Notes under the pieces: generated by a model
Seen by the model: the letters and a program-made list of their open reading frames with translations, nothing else
Database searches by the model: none
Told to the model about the DNA's origin: nothing
Part shown: positions 1 to 11,977 of the stretch, piece by piece
How the letters are laid out: every line of letters starts with the position of its first letter
Numbering within the stretch: the stretch's first letter is position 1
Origin: SURF-32 sp964648365
Lineage (GTDB): Bacteria > Planctomycetota > Phycisphaerae > UBA1845
DNA length: 63,037 nucleotides
Reading direction: 5' to 3'
Assembly: GCA_964648365.1 (NCBI GenBank)
Contig: CAZYLK010000008.1
Location: 1 to 63,037 of the forward strand
Made by a program: the position numbers and the translations under genes

Positions 1-473
1 TGCGGGCTTACGTGGGTGGCGCGTTTGCGGATGTCCTGGATCTCATCGACGCACTCTTCCACCGAACTGTACTTCCGGTAGACGCTCATGAAACGCACGT
101 AGGCGACCGGGTTGACGCCGCGCAGGTGCCGGGCGACGAAGCGGCCGATCTGCTCCGAGGTCACCTCGCGATCATGCTCGCGGAACAGATCCTCCTCCAC
201 CCGATCGACCAGCCCGATGATTTCCTCGTCGGACACCGGCAGCTTGTAGCAGGCCCGCTCGATCCCGTCGCGGACCTTTTCGCGCTTGTAGAGCACGCCC
301 GAGCCGTCCGACTTGATGACGGTCAGCCGCAGCTCCTCCTCGATGCGCTCCTTGGTGGTGAAGCGTCGCCCGCACTCCAGGCACATCCGCCGCCGCCGGA
401 TCGCCCGCCCGCCGTCGGTCGTGCGCGAGTCGATCACCTTGTCGCTGTCCGTTCGGCAAGAAGGGCATCGCAT
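1..473 (-). CDS. nrdR: Transcriptional repressor NrdR (partial, C-terminal end outside window)
   Basis: NrdR is the zinc-finger, ATP-cone repressor of ribonucleotide reductase genes; it binds DNA according to the bound (d)ATP. The translation starts MRCPSC and has the zinc ribbon Cys3, Cys6, Cys31 and Cys34 followed by the Arg-rich stretch, the RFTTKERIE motif, and an ATP-cone (residues about 50-140) ending YVRFMSVYRKYSS. About 157 codons are visible without a stop, so only a few residues are missing from a family usually 150-170 residues long. The ATG at 473 has an AGGAG eight bases upstream. A TTGACA box with an internal palindrome lies further upstream. No ribonucleotide reductase gene is in the window, so the target cannot be inferred here. 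The assignment is firm. Confidence 0.95.
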   Translation of the reverse strand, partial: MRCPSCRTDSDKVIDSRTTDGGRAIRRRRMCLECGRRFTTKERIEEELRLTVIKSDGSGVLYKREKVRDGIERACYKLPVSDEEIIGLVDRVEEDLFREHDREVTSEQIGRFVARHLRGVNPVAYVRFMSVYRKYSSVEECVDEIQDIRKRATHVSP

Positions 474-564
474 GGATCAGACTCCTGAGGGTCGGCGCAC
501 ACACCCGGCGCGTGGCGCAGGATGCGGATTCCGTCAGTACGCCACACTATTTCGGGCCGTGTGA

Positions 565-593
565 ACGTAACACCGCAACATGTTGGATGTCAA
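565..593 (-). promoter_or_regulatory. Putative nrdR promoter with palindrome in the spacer
   Basis: On the minus strand a perfect TTGACA (588-593) is separated by 17 bases from TTACGT (565-570), a poor -10 match. The spacer holds the perfect palindrome CAACATGTTG (576-585). The start site would be near 558, about 85 bases before the nrdR ATG. The palindrome could be an operator, but it does not resemble the textbook NrdR box. Confidence 0.4.
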
Positions 594-845
594 ATGCGTT
601 CGTGGCTCTGTACGCGCAGGCGTTCGTCACCGGTTCGCCTGGTGGACGCAGACGCGCGGCGAACGCGGTACCCGCAAGAACCCCGGCTTGAAAGTTGAAA
701 ATCCGCGTGCGGCGGGCCGGGGCTCTGAGGGGGCCGGGGCTCTGAGTGACCCGTGCCCTCTTCCCCTTCGTGCCTCCGCGCCTATGTGCCTCCGTGCCTG
801 CTCGCCCACTGGACGCGCGCCCGCCGTCGCCCGTAAGGTTCCTTT
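594..845. other. Intergenic region between nrdR and the MBL-fold gene
   Basis: No convincing gene is present. Near 760-810 there is a degenerate CTTCGTGCCTCCGCGCC-type pyrimidine-rich repeat. A TAAGGT at 834-839 just ahead of the GTG at 846 could be a -10 of a leaderless transcript, but no good -35 accompanies it. Confidence 0.4.
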
Positions 846-1751
846 GTGGGTCGCTTGGTCTACAAAACGATCGCGGGGATCAAACTCCAGGCCTTCTCGG
901 TAGCGGGCGAGGAGTCCGTCATCGTCCTGCCCGAGCACAACGTCTGCTTCGACCCCGGCCGGGCACCGCGGGAGACCATCCCGATCGACAACATGTGCCT
1001 GACCCACGGCCACATGGATCACGCGGCCGGCGTCGCCTACTACCTGTCGCAGCGGACGTTCGTCGGCATCGCCCCCGGCCGCGTCATCTGTCATCGGGAG
1101 ATCGCCCAGCATATCCAGCGGCTGATGGCCGTCTGGGCCGACATCGAGCGGCACCCGTCGCCCGGAACGGTCTACGGTGTCGCGCCGCTGGAGGACGTGG
1201 AGATCCGCCGGGGGATGCTCCTGCGACCGTTCGAGGTCAACCACACGGCCGGGGCGCTCGGGTATTCCCTGATCGAGGTCCGCCGCAAGCTCAAACCGGA
1301 ACTGCTGGGCAAGACGGGGCCGGAGCTGGTCGCATTCAAGAAGCAGGGGATCGAAATCGAAAACGTCGTCGAGGTGCCGGTCGTCACGTGCAGCGGCGAC
1401 ACCGCCCTGGGCCGCTGGCTGGATCTGGAGTTCGTGCGCCGCAGCGAGGTACTGCTGGTGGAATGCACGTTTTTCGAGCCGGACCACCGGGAGCGCGCCC
1501 GTGCGGGGCGGCACATCCACGTCAACGACGTCCCTGCGATCCTGGAGGCCGTACCCGATGCCCGAGTCGTGCTGACCCACATGACCCGGCGAACCGACCC
1601 GCGGTGGGCGCGGCAGACGCTCGAACGTATCGTCAAGCCCGGCGACATGGAGCGACTCTCGTTCCTCATGGAGCGCGACCGCGACTCGACCAGCCGCAGA
1701 CCGCGCAGGCCCGGCCGCCACGAAGACGCAACGACGGAACCGGTCCCATGA
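846..1751 (+). CDS. Metallo-beta-lactamase fold hydrolase, ribonuclease Z-like
   Basis: A 301-residue MBL-fold protein. The metal site motif THGHMDHA lies at residues 53-60 (His54, His56, Asp58, His59). Later ligands are likely the His of NHTAGA (about 134), the Asp of CSGDT (about 183) and the His of LTHMT near the C-terminus, the arrangement of the RNase Z/ElaC branch. It may process tRNA 3' ends or act as a generic phosphodiesterase; the long flexible exosite arm of classical RNase Z is not obvious. The start is a GTG that directly follows the intergenic region, with no clear ribosome binding site. Its stop overlaps the ATG of the next gene (ATGA at 1748-1751), which indicates translational coupling. 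Confidence 0.75.
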   Translation: MGRLVYKTIAGIKLQAFSVAGEESVIVLPEHNVCFDPGRAPRETIPIDNMCLTHGHMDHAAGVAYYLSQRTFVGIAPGRVICHREIAQHIQRLMAVWADIERHPSPGTVYGVAPLEDVEIRRGMLLRPFEVNHTAGALGYSLIEVRRKLKPELLGKTGPELVAFKKQGIEIENVVEVPVVTCSGDTALGRWLDLEFVRRSEVLLVECTFFEPDHRERARAGRHIHVNDVPAILEAVPDARVVLTHMTRRTDPRWARQTLERIVKPGDMERLSFLMERDRDSTSRRPRRPGRHEDATTEPVP

Positions 1752-2107
1752 ACGATCACAACACGACGCTGGCCGATCTGCGCCGCATCATGGACGAGTT
1801 CGTCACCGCGCGCGACTGGCGGCCGTTCCATGACCCCAAGAATCTCGCCTGCTCCATCCTCATCGAAGCGGGCGAACTCATGGAGCACTTCCAGTGGCTG
1901 CGAACCGACGAACTCGCGGCCGTGCGCGACGACCCGGCCCAGATGGCCGCGATCCGGGAGGAACTCGCCGACGTCTTCGCGTACGTACTCTCGTTTGCCG
2001 AGACGATGGGCATCGACCTGACCCAGGCGCTCGTCGAGAAGATGAAGAAAAACGAGCTAAAGTACCCGGCCGAGCGTTATCGCGGGCGCTTCCGCGCGGA
2101 TGACTGA
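1748..2107 (+). CDS. MazG-like nucleotide pyrophosphohydrolase
   Basis: A 119-residue all-alpha NTP pyrophosphohydrolase of the small MazG-like family (dCTPase/RS21-C6 type). The metal-binding helices show EAGELMEHFQW (about residues 39-49) and EELADVFAYVLSF (about 70-82), giving the paired E-x(2)-E and E-x(2)-D ligands that hydrolyse (d)NTP to (d)NMP and pyrophosphate. The C-terminus has the family NELKYP motif. The ATG overlaps the stop of the MBL-fold gene by four bases, so the two are co-translated. It probably cleans up non-canonical nucleotides; the substrate cannot be told from sequence. Confidence 0.85.
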   Translation: MNDHNTTLADLRRIMDEFVTARDWRPFHDPKNLACSILIEAGELMEHFQWLRTDELAAVRDDPAQMAAIREELADVFAYVLSFAETMGIDLTQALVEKMKKNELKYPAERYRGRFRADD

Positions 2108-2133
2108 CGCGCCGGCCGGAATCGTGCTACGAT
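2104..2133 (+). promoter_or_regulatory. Putative promoter for the M32 carboxypeptidase gene
   Basis: CTGACG (2104-2109, five of six matches to the TTGACG-type -35 boxes found elsewhere in the window), an 18-base spacer and TACGAT (2128-2133) lie right after the MazG-like gene, about 100 bases before the M32 ATG. Confidence 0.35.
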
Positions 2134-2232
2134 CCGACCCACCGTCCGCGGCGGAATGCGCGTGCGTCCAGCCCGGCGGGACACGGTTCATCCGGACCGG
2201 ACGTCCGCTCACGCCCCAGGTGATCACCCGCC

Positions 2233-3729
2233 ATGAACGAAGCCTACACCGACCTCGTCACCCGCCTTCGCGAAATCAGCCGGCTCAACGCCATTTCGTC
2301 GCTGCTCGACTGGGACCAGGAAACGTACATGCCGCCCCGTGGCGCCGTCGCCCGGGCCGACCAGCAGGCGCTGGTGGCGGGCCTGGCGCACGAACGGCTC
2401 GTCTCGGACGAGTTCGCCGCCAGCCTGGACGGGGCGCGGTTCGATGAGGCCGACTTCGCCGCGACGGCGAACGTCCGCGAGGCGCGGCGCGTCTTCGAGC
2501 GGCAGCGGAAGCTCCCCACGTCGCTGGTCGAGCAGATCGCTCACGCCGCCTCCAGCGCCAAGTCCGCCTGGATGAAAGCACGCGCGGATGCGAACTTCGC
2601 CCAGTTCGCCCCGGCCCTGACCCGGCTTCTCGACCTCAAACGGGAAGCGGCGGGCCTGATCGGCTACGCCAATGAACCCTACGAGGCGCTGATGGACGAG
2701 TATGAGCCGGGTGCTTCCGTGCCCGCGCTCGAACCGGTCTTCAGGCAGCTTCGCGAGTTCACCGTGGAACTGCTGGACCGCATCCGCGCCTCCAGCCGCC
2801 AGCCGGATGAGTCCATCCTGACGCGGCACTACCCGCGGGCCAAGCAGGAGCAGCTTTCCGCCCGCATGGCGACGCTGCTGCATTACGACTTCGAGGCCGG
2901 CCGCATCGACGTATCGACCCATCCGTTCTGCACCACCATCGGCGGACCGACCGACGTACGGATCACCACGCGCTACAACGAGTCGTTCGTCGCGCCCGCG
3001 CTGTTCGGCACGCTCCATGAAGCCGGACACGCGCTCTATGAGCAGGGTCTCCAAGTCGAGCATGCCGGCACGCCGATGGGCGAAGCGGTTTCGCTGGGTA
3101 TTCATGAGTCACAGTCGCGCCTGTGGGAAAACCTCGTCGGTCGTGGGCGGCCCTTCTGGGAAGGTCAGTACGCCTACACTCAGGGCCTCTTCCCCGACGC
3201 CCTCGGAAACGTCACGCTGGATGCTTTCTGGCGCGCGATCAACGCGGTAAAGCCTTCGATGATTCGCGTCGAGGCGGACGAGCTGACGTACAACCTGCAC
3301 ATCATTCTGCGCTTCGAGCTGGAGCGCGGGATGTTGCGCGGCGACGTAGGGGTCAACGACGTACCGGCGGCGTGGAACGAGAGCATGAAGTCCCAACTGG
3401 GAATCGAGCCGTCCAACGACCGGGAAGGCTGCCTGCAGGATATTCACTGGTCGCTGGGCGCCTTCGGCTACTTCCCGACGTACACGCTGGGCAACCTGTA
3501 CGCGGCGCAATTCTACCAGGCCGCACGGACCCAGATCGGAAACCTCGACGACGCGATTCGCCAGGGAAACACGCGGCCTCTGCTCGACTGGCTGCGGGAG
3601 AAGATTCACCGTCACGGCCAGCGATACCGCGCGCACGAACTGGTGCAGGCCGTCACCGGCAAGCCGCTCTCCATCGAACCGTTCTGCGAGTACGCACGGG
3701 CGAAGTTCGGCGCGGTATACGGCGTCTGA
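2233..3729 (+). CDS. M32 family metallocarboxypeptidase (carboxypeptidase Taq)
   Basis: At 498 residues this matches the usual length of thermostable carboxypeptidase 1. The zinc motif HEAGH is at about residue 262 (context GTLHEAGHALYEQ), followed by the family signature motifs ESQSRLWEN and the conserved GYFPTYTLGN near residue 420. The N-terminal LLDWDQETYMPP motif is also typical of M32. These cytosolic enzymes remove C-terminal residues except proline from peptides. There is no signal peptide. The gene stands alone, with its own probable promoter upstream. Confidence 0.95.
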   Translation: MNEAYTDLVTRLREISRLNAISSLLDWDQETYMPPRGAVARADQQALVAGLAHERLVSDEFAASLDGARFDEADFAATANVREARRVFERQRKLPTSLVEQIAHAASSAKSAWMKARADANFAQFAPALTRLLDLKREAAGLIGYANEPYEALMDEYEPGASVPALEPVFRQLREFTVELLDRIRASSRQPDESILTRHYPRAKQEQLSARMATLLHYDFEAGRIDVSTHPFCTTIGGPTDVRITTRYNESFVAPALFGTLHEAGHALYEQGLQVEHAGTPMGEAVSLGIHESQSRLWENLVGRGRPFWEGQYAYTQGLFPDALGNVTLDAFWRAINAVKPSMIRVEADELTYNLHIILRFELERGMLRGDVGVNDVPAAWNESMKSQLGIEPSNDREGCLQDIHWSLGAFGYFPTYTLGNLYAAQFYQAARTQIGNLDDAIRQGNTRPLLDWLREKIHRHGQRYRAHELVQAVTGKPLSIEPFCEYARAKFGAVYGV

Positions 3730-3747
3730 TCGGCTGTCCGTAGGATC

Positions 3748-3765
3748 GCCAGGCTCCAGCCTGGC
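3748..3765. repeat. Palindromic repeat, GCCAGGCT-CC-AGCCTGGC
   Basis: A perfect 18-base inverted repeat 18 bases after the M32 stop. It belongs to the dispersed GGCTTCAGCC/GGCTCCAGCC palindrome family seen throughout the window. It may also act as a terminator-like hairpin, but no T-run follows. Confidence 0.7.
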
Positions 3766-3887
3766 AACACGGGATACGATGGGCGCGACTCGTGAACCCT
3801 CACGTTGCATGAATCGTCGCTGTCGAGGCCGTGCTTACCCGGTTTCTCCGCAGAATCCGGGAGCCGATGCAATGTGCGTCCTTTCTG

Positions 3888-3928
3888 CATTCGTTATTCG
3901 CCCTTCGCTATTCGCCATTCGCGATTCT
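3888..3928. repeat. Degenerate heptamer array of the ATTCGCC/ATTCGCT type
   Basis: About six head-to-tail heptamers (ATTCGTT, ATTCGCC, CTTCGCT, ATTCGCC, ATTCGCG). The same unit forms a longer array at 26518-26584. It lies in the 3' region between the convergent M32 and comF-like genes. Confidence 0.75.
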
Positions 3929-3965
3929 CCGCGCCGGCAACAGCCCGCGGCTCGCGCCATGACGC

Positions 3966-4745
3966 TCACACGCCGAGCATCGCTTCCATGTTCGTGGCCG
4001 CGCGGGCAAGCACTGCGGCACCTACAAACTCGGCGCCGCCCCGTCGGAGCACCCGGGCACATTCCGCCAGCGTCGCGCCCGTGGTGGACACGTCGTCCAC
4101 CAGCAACAGCCTTGCGCCCTCGAGCCGCGTACCCCGAGTCAGCGCGAACGCGCCGCGGACGTTGTCGATCCGCTGCTGCGCGGTCAGACCGATCTGGTGC
4201 GGCCCGCCTCGCACCCGCCGCAGCGCCGGCACAACCGGGCGATGGAGCCGTCGCGCCAGCCCTCGGCTCAGTTCGCTCGGCACGTGCAGCTTCGCCTTGA
4301 CACGCCGCCACGCTGTAGTGGGTACGGGCACGATCGCGTCGACGTCGCTCAGCGGCGGCAGGTCAGGCCGCTGTGACGCCACTTCGACAACGTCCGCGAG
4401 CCACCCGCCGAGGATCGCCCCGGCCGCGGGATCGCCGTCGTACTTGAAGGCCAGCACGAGAGGACCGAGCGCGTGGCCATACGAACCGACGCGAACGACG
4501 CGCGACACCGCCGGCCGCTTGTCTCGACACCGCTTGCAGTCGCCCTCGTCGATCGCCGATCCAGGCGCGTCCGCGGCACAGCGCGGGCATGAGGGCGCCG
4601 TGCGATCCTGGTTGACGCGCGTCGAGCAGTCCGGGCAGACATGGGCCGCACCCGGCAGGTCGAATCTCCGGCACAAAAGGCAGCGGGGCGGGAGAACGGC
4701 GCATCGAAACGCCTGGCTCGCGCGTAACAGGAGCGAGTGTGCCAT
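3966..4745 (-). CDS. ComF family phosphoribosyltransferase-like protein
   Basis: ComF-type protein: an N-terminal double zinc ribbon (CLLCRRFD...CPDC and CPRC...CKRC, about residues 21-75) and a C-terminal PRTase fold with the PRPP motif LLLVDDVSTTGAT (about residues 217-229). ComF proteins are linked to DNA uptake or to nucleotide and DNA metabolism; the biochemical role is not settled. The reading frame is open to 4886, but the ATG at 4745 begins a typical start MAHSLLLRASQAF and gives a usual length of 259 residues. No other competence gene is nearby. Confidence 0.85.
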   Translation of the reverse strand: MAHSLLLRASQAFRCAVLPPRCLLCRRFDLPGAAHVCPDCSTRVNQDRTAPSCPRCAADAPGSAIDEGDCKRCRDKRPAVSRVVRVGSYGHALGPLVLAFKYDGDPAAGAILGGWLADVVEVASQRPDLPPLSDVDAIVPVPTTAWRRVKAKLHVPSELSRGLARRLHRPVVPALRRVRGGPHQIGLTAQQRIDNVRGAFALTRGTRLEGARLLLVDDVSTTGATLAECARVLRRGGAEFVGAAVLARAATNMEAMLGV

Positions 4746-5108
4746 TTCAGACGCTCTCTCGTCGCCAGTGGGCGGCTGCGATGCCCACATCCTGGCGACG
4801 ATCGTCGGGTCGCGAGAACGGCACGCGACGGGAACCTGCAACGGCAAGTGGACGCCCGCCCAGGCGCCGTCACCGGCCGACGACACAATCTGACACTTCG
4901 ACCCGCCCGTGAGGCTTTCGTTCGGGTCAAGCGCGTAGTATAGTGGAGAACGCCGTGTGAGCGAGCCGCCGAAAGGACGATTTTCACCCGGGGCATCCTG
5001 TCACGAGCGCAATGTGGAGCATCCGCCGGGCGGATCGCTCCCTGACGGACACTCCGCAACTCGGCAGACTCGGCGGCGACCCTTCGACTGACTACGATCT
5101 GGATAACT
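4746..5108. other. Divergent intergenic region between comF-like and efflux adaptor genes
   Basis: No gene seen. The plus strand has TAGTATAGTGG at 4937-4947, which contains TATAGT (4939-4944) and closely matches the TAGTATAATGG ahead of the AAA ATPase gene at 10806. TACGAT at 5093-5098 lies 11 bases before the adaptor ATG. Neither has a convincing -35. Confidence 0.3.
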
Positions 5109-6509
5109 ATGGAAGCAGCGAATCGACAGCGAGGGCGTCGGTCTGGACCCACGCCCGGTAGACGACCCCGCGTCACGTCCCGTTCCCAACCGGTGCGCCG
5201 CATCAGGCTGCGCGCGACCGCCGGCGGCGTCGCGGCCGCGATGTGCGTCGCCTGGTTGACGCCGTCCCCGGCCCGCGCACAGGGCCGCGGGCCGACCCGC
5301 GTCGTCGTAGCGGAAACCCAAGTCCGCGACATGCCCGCCACGGCCACGCTGGTCGGCAGCGTGGACGCCGTGCGGCGCAGCCGCGTCGGCGCGGAGGTCG
5401 GCGGCATCGTGGTGGAAATGCCGGTTCGCCAGGGCGACGCCGTCACCGCCGGCGACCTGATCTGCCGCCTCGACGACGAACTGGTGCGCTTCCAACTCGA
5501 TGAGGCGCGGGCCCGGCTGGGATCGTTGAAAGCCGTTCACGAGGAACTCGTCACCGGCACGCGCCCGGAAGTTCTGGCGCGGCTCGAAGCGATCGTCGCC
5601 GAGGCCGAGGCGCGGCGACAACGCTGGGCCTACGAAGTCGAACGCGTCCGACGGCTCTACTCGGACAAAGAGGCCGGATCGCAGAAGGAAGTGTACGACG
5701 CAGAGGCGGAACTGGCGTCCGCGGTACACCTGAAAGCCGCCGCCGAGGCGAACTACGAAGAAGCCAAGAACGGCCCGCGTCGCGAGGAAATCGCACGAGC
5801 GGCCTACGACGTCGCGGAGCAGGAATCCGTCGTCCAGCGCCTGGAGCGCGAACTGCGGAAGACGCGCATCCTGGCCCCGTTCGACGGATACGTCGTACGA
5901 CGCGCGGTGGAAGTCGGCGAGTGGGTCGCCAGCGGCGATGAAGTCGTCGAGATCGCCGACCTCAGCACCGTGCTCGTGCGCGTCTATGTGCCAGAGTTCG
6001 CACTCGCCTACTGCACGGAAGGGACGGAAGCCGGCGTGCGCATCGACGCGCTCCAGCGCACGTACGCCGGGCACATCAAGCATCGCATTCCCCTTGCGGA
6101 TGCGACGGCGCGGACGTTTCCCGTCGAGATCGAAGTCGACAACGCCGACCGGCACCTGGCCGCGGGCATGTTCGCCCGCGCCACGGTTCCGTCAGGGCCG
6201 GACACGAAGTCCGTCGCGGTCCCGCGCGACGCCGTCACCGACCGGCAGGGAACGTCGTACATCGCCCTGGTCATGCCCGGTGAGCGCGGGCTGACCGCCA
6301 TGCCGACGCCGGTGGCGATCGGCGCCGACGCGGGCGGCTGGGTCGCCATCAAGTCGGACAACGTGCCGCCCGGCGCGCAGGTGGTGATCCGGGGCAACGA
6401 GCGCATCATGTTCCCGGAACCGGTGGCCCTGGTCGACGAACTCGGCAGACCGATCGAAAAAGGCAATGAGGGAGTGAAGGAACAGGGCAGCGAGGGAACA
6501 AAGGAGTGA
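5109..6509 (+). CDS. RND efflux periplasmic adaptor (HlyD/membrane fusion protein family)
   Basis: The 466-residue protein has a long basic N-region, a hydrophobic core (about residues 38-50) and a likely signal cleavage after SPARA (about residue 57). The barrel-sandwich lipoyl half-motif follows (GGIVVEMPVRQGDAVTAGDLI), then a coiled-coil hairpin (about 130-235), the second lipoyl half (ILAPFDGYVVRRAVEVGEWV) and a beta-barrel. It would link the inner-membrane pump encoded just downstream to an outer-membrane channel; no TolC-like gene is in the window. The last 15 residues (GNEGVKEQGSEGTKE) are not adaptor sequence: they are translated from a GGGAGTAA-type repeat that also supplies the stop codon. 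Confidence 0.9.
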   Translation: MEAANRQRGRRSGPTPGRRPRVTSRSQPVRRIRLRATAGGVAAAMCVAWLTPSPARAQGRGPTRVVVAETQVRDMPATATLVGSVDAVRRSRVGAEVGGIVVEMPVRQGDAVTAGDLICRLDDELVRFQLDEARARLGSLKAVHEELVTGTRPEVLARLEAIVAEAEARRQRWAYEVERVRRLYSDKEAGSQKEVYDAEAELASAVHLKAAAEANYEEAKNGPRREEIARAAYDVAEQESVVQRLERELRKTRILAPFDGYVVRRAVEVGEWVASGDEVVEIADLSTVLVRVYVPEFALAYCTEGTEAGVRIDALQRTYAGHIKHRIPLADATARTFPVEIEVDNADRHLAAGMFARATVPSGPDTKSVAVPRDAVTDRQGTSYIALVMPGERGLTAMPTPVAIGADAGGWVAIKSDNVPPGAQVVIRGNERIMFPEPVALVDELGRPIEKGNEGVKEQGSEGTKE

Positions 6510-6521
6510 GGGTGTGAGGGA
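6464..6521. repeat. GAGGGAGTGA-type repeat forming the 3' end of the adaptor gene
   Basis: A purine-rich degenerate repeat of GAGGGA(G/A)(T/C)(G/A)A units spans the last 15 codons of the adaptor, its TGA stop and the next few bases. It is the same family as the perfect GGGAGTAA array at 26385-26432. Confidence 0.7.
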
Positions 6522-6656
6522 ATCAGGAAGGAAGCCGCGCCGCGTCACGCCGATCGAACCGGCCGCTGGCAGGTCTACCGCTATCGTCGTTGAGGGCGTT
6601 CGATCGGTAAAGCACCCGCGCAGAACCCGAACCGCCCAAGCCATGAGGACTACCCC

Positions 6657-10139
<3,483 letters not shown>

Positions 10140-10204
10140 ACGCAGCTTCGACGCGAGCGTGTGCGTCTCTTGGCGGCCTGCCGTGCGCGACGTCCCGGCG
10201 GGCC

Positions 10205-10669
10205 TTATCGACCGCCAAGGGTCCGCTCGCGGCGGAGCACCTCCCGCAGTGCGTCCTCCATGATGCCGGTCTTCAACACGCGCCCGCCACACGGTCGGAC
10301 CTCCAGCCGGTCCTGTATCCACATCAAGATATGGCTGCCGTTGTCGAATGTCACTTCAACGTACCAGAGCGGGATCAGGGCCACCTTCTGCACAGGCCGG
10401 CGCTCCCGTGGCTGATACGACCTCCGGGAACGGACGATGGCCTTGGCGAGGATCGCGCGCGATTTGGCGTCCGTCCGAACCTCGTCCAGAAACTGCGGAT
10501 CGTCCCCGCACCGGATCCTCGTCACCACAGGTTGAGGAGCGCCTCGGGCGAATACGACGCACGGGTCGGGCGGCGCGGGCGGTCGATGGCGCATCAGCCA
10601 CAGATGCACCAGCGGCGGCGCCGCCAGACCGGCCACAAAGGCGGCGAGCGCCAGCAGTCGGATGAGCAT
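10205..10669 (-). CDS. Hypothetical protein with one N-terminal membrane segment
   Basis: I do not recognise this 154-residue protein. It starts with a hydrophobic segment (LIRLLALAAFVAGLAAPPLVHLWL, two short pieces), then a soluble domain with two Cys (about 37 and 54) and an aromatic beta-strand pattern (LIPLWYVEVTFDNGSHILMWIQD). The ATG at 10669 has a GGAG eight bases upstream; an ATG five codons earlier is an alternative. It is convergent with the RND pump gene and divergent from the ATPase gene. Confidence 0.55.
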   Translation of the reverse strand: MLIRLLALAAFVAGLAAPPLVHLWLMRHRPPAPPDPCVVFARGAPQPVVTRIRCGDDPQFLDEVRTDAKSRAILAKAIVRSRRSYQPRERRPVQKVALIPLWYVEVTFDNGSHILMWIQDRLEVRPCGGRVLKTGIMEDALREVLRRERTLGGR

Positions 10670-10805
10670 GGGCCACGACTCCAATCAGCCGAAAGGGACC
10701 GTTCCATATTCGAGTCACGACCCCGTCCCAGCGGTCCCGGTTCGACGCAAGCCGACGGCCACCGAACGCTCCCCGCTCGGATGGCCAACCTGCGCCCACT
10801 TCGAT

Positions 10806-10816
10806 AGTATAATGGC
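10806..10816 (+). promoter_or_regulatory. -10 box ahead of the AAA ATPase/DUF4276 pair
   Basis: A perfect TATAAT (10808-10813) lies within TAGTATAATGG, 55 bases before the ATPase ATG. No clear -35 occurs 16-18 bases upstream. In such GC-rich DNA a perfect TATAAT is notable, and the same TAGTATA(A/G)TGG string precedes the efflux operon at 4937. Confidence 0.45.
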
Positions 10817-10867
10817 AGGGTTCCGTCTCCGCACCGGACCCGCCGATCGAACATAGAGCGCACCAGA

Positions 10868-11977
10868 ATGAGCCGAAGCATTGATCGCATCACCCTTCGC
10901 GGTTTCAAGTCCGTCCAGTCAATGGACGGACTGCAGATGCACAACCTGAACGTGCTCATCGGCCCGAACGGCGCAGGCAAGAGCAACTTCATTGATTTCT
11001 TCCGCATGGTGCGGGCGATGGCGAGCGGCGGTCTGCAGGCGTTCGTCAACGAGCAGGGCGGCGCCGACGGCCTCTTTCATCTTGGCCCCAAAGCGACGCC
11101 GACCATCCACGCGCGGATCGAGTTCGGGCCAGGCGCTTACGAGTTCGGCCTGAAGGCGACCGCTGCTTCCGGGCTGATGATTGACGCAGAGCGGACTCAG
11201 CTCATCGGCGGTGCCAAGCGGACGATCAGTCACGGCGTCATGGAATCCCAATTGGAAGCCATAAGCGCCGGGTCTGAGCGGGCGGGCGGCAATGGCGCCG
11301 GCGTCGACGCGAGCGTCCATGACGCGATTTTCTCCTGGGTCGTCTACCACTTTCACGACACCAGCATGCTGGCGCCCATGCGCCGCGAGCAGTCGGCTCG
11401 GGACTACGAGCGGCTGCGTCCGGACGCATCCAACATCGCGGCGTTCCTCTTGCGATTGAGAGACAAAGACGCGGGCCGCTACGCGATGATCCGCGACACG
11501 GTGCGATTGATCGCGCCCTTCTTCGACGACTTCCTGCTGCGGCCGGAAGAAAAGGCCGGCGACCAGAAGCTGCGACTTGAATGGCGGCAGAAAGGCACCG
11601 ACTTTCCCTTTCAACCGGGACAACTGTCCGACGGTACGCTGCGCTTCATCTGTCTGGCCACCGCGCTTTCACAACCAGCGCTGCCGACCACGGTCGTGAT
11701 CGACGAGCCGGAACTCGGACTGCACCCGTTCGCGATTACACTGCTGGCGGACCTGATCAAATCGGCTTCGCAGCAGACGCAGGTCGTCATCTCGACGCAG
11801 TCGCCGGCGCTACTGGACCATTTCGCGCCGGAAGACGTGATCGTGGTCAACCGCACCAACGGCCGGTCGCAGTTCCAGCGGCTCGACGCGGCGGAACTGG
11901 CGGAGTGGCTGGAAGACTACTCCGTCGGCGATCTGTGGCAAAAGAACGTCGTTCGGGGGGGGCCGGAGGGTGCCTGA
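10868..11977 (+). CDS. AAA family ATPase (AAA_21/OLD-like), partner of a DUF4276 protein
   Basis: A 369-residue ABC-type/OLD-like ATPase. It has the N-terminal strand ITLRGFKSVQS, Walker A GPNGAGKS (32-39), an insertion with coiled helices (about 110-215), the signature QLSDGTLRF (about 251-259), Walker B TVVIDEPELGLHP (about 273-285) and a switch His/Ser region VVISTQSPALLDHF. This architecture is shared by ATPases of OLD, Gabija, PARIS and related anti-phage systems and by SMC-like DNA sensors. It overlaps the DUF4276 gene by eight bases. Its last codons contain a G8 tract (11955-11962), where loss of one G would fuse it in frame to the next protein. A defence role is inferred from architecture and pairing only. 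Confidence 0.85.
   Translation: MSRSIDRITLRGFKSVQSMDGLQMHNLNVLIGPNGAGKSNFIDFFRMVRAMASGGLQAFVNEQGGADGLFHLGPKATPTIHARIEFGPGAYEFGLKATAASGLMIDAERTQLIGGAKRTISHGVMESQLEAISAGSERAGGNGAGVDASVHDAIFSWVVYHFHDTSMLAPMRREQSARDYERLRPDASNIAAFLLRLRDKDAGRYAMIRDTVRLIAPFFDDFLLRPEEKAGDQKLRLEWRQKGTDFPFQPGQLSDGTLRFICLATALSQPALPTTVVIDEPELGLHPFAITLLADLIKSASQQTQVVISTQSPALLDHFAPEDVIVVNRTNGRSQFQRLDAAELAEWLEDYSVGDLWQKNVVRGGPEGA

Noticed and set aside
627..1721. A long minus-strand open frame opposite the MBL-fold gene
   Set aside because: It is the GC-rich antisense shadow of a gene with clear MBL motifs and has no domain of its own. The same holds for the long antisense frames under the M32, RND and SNF2 genes.
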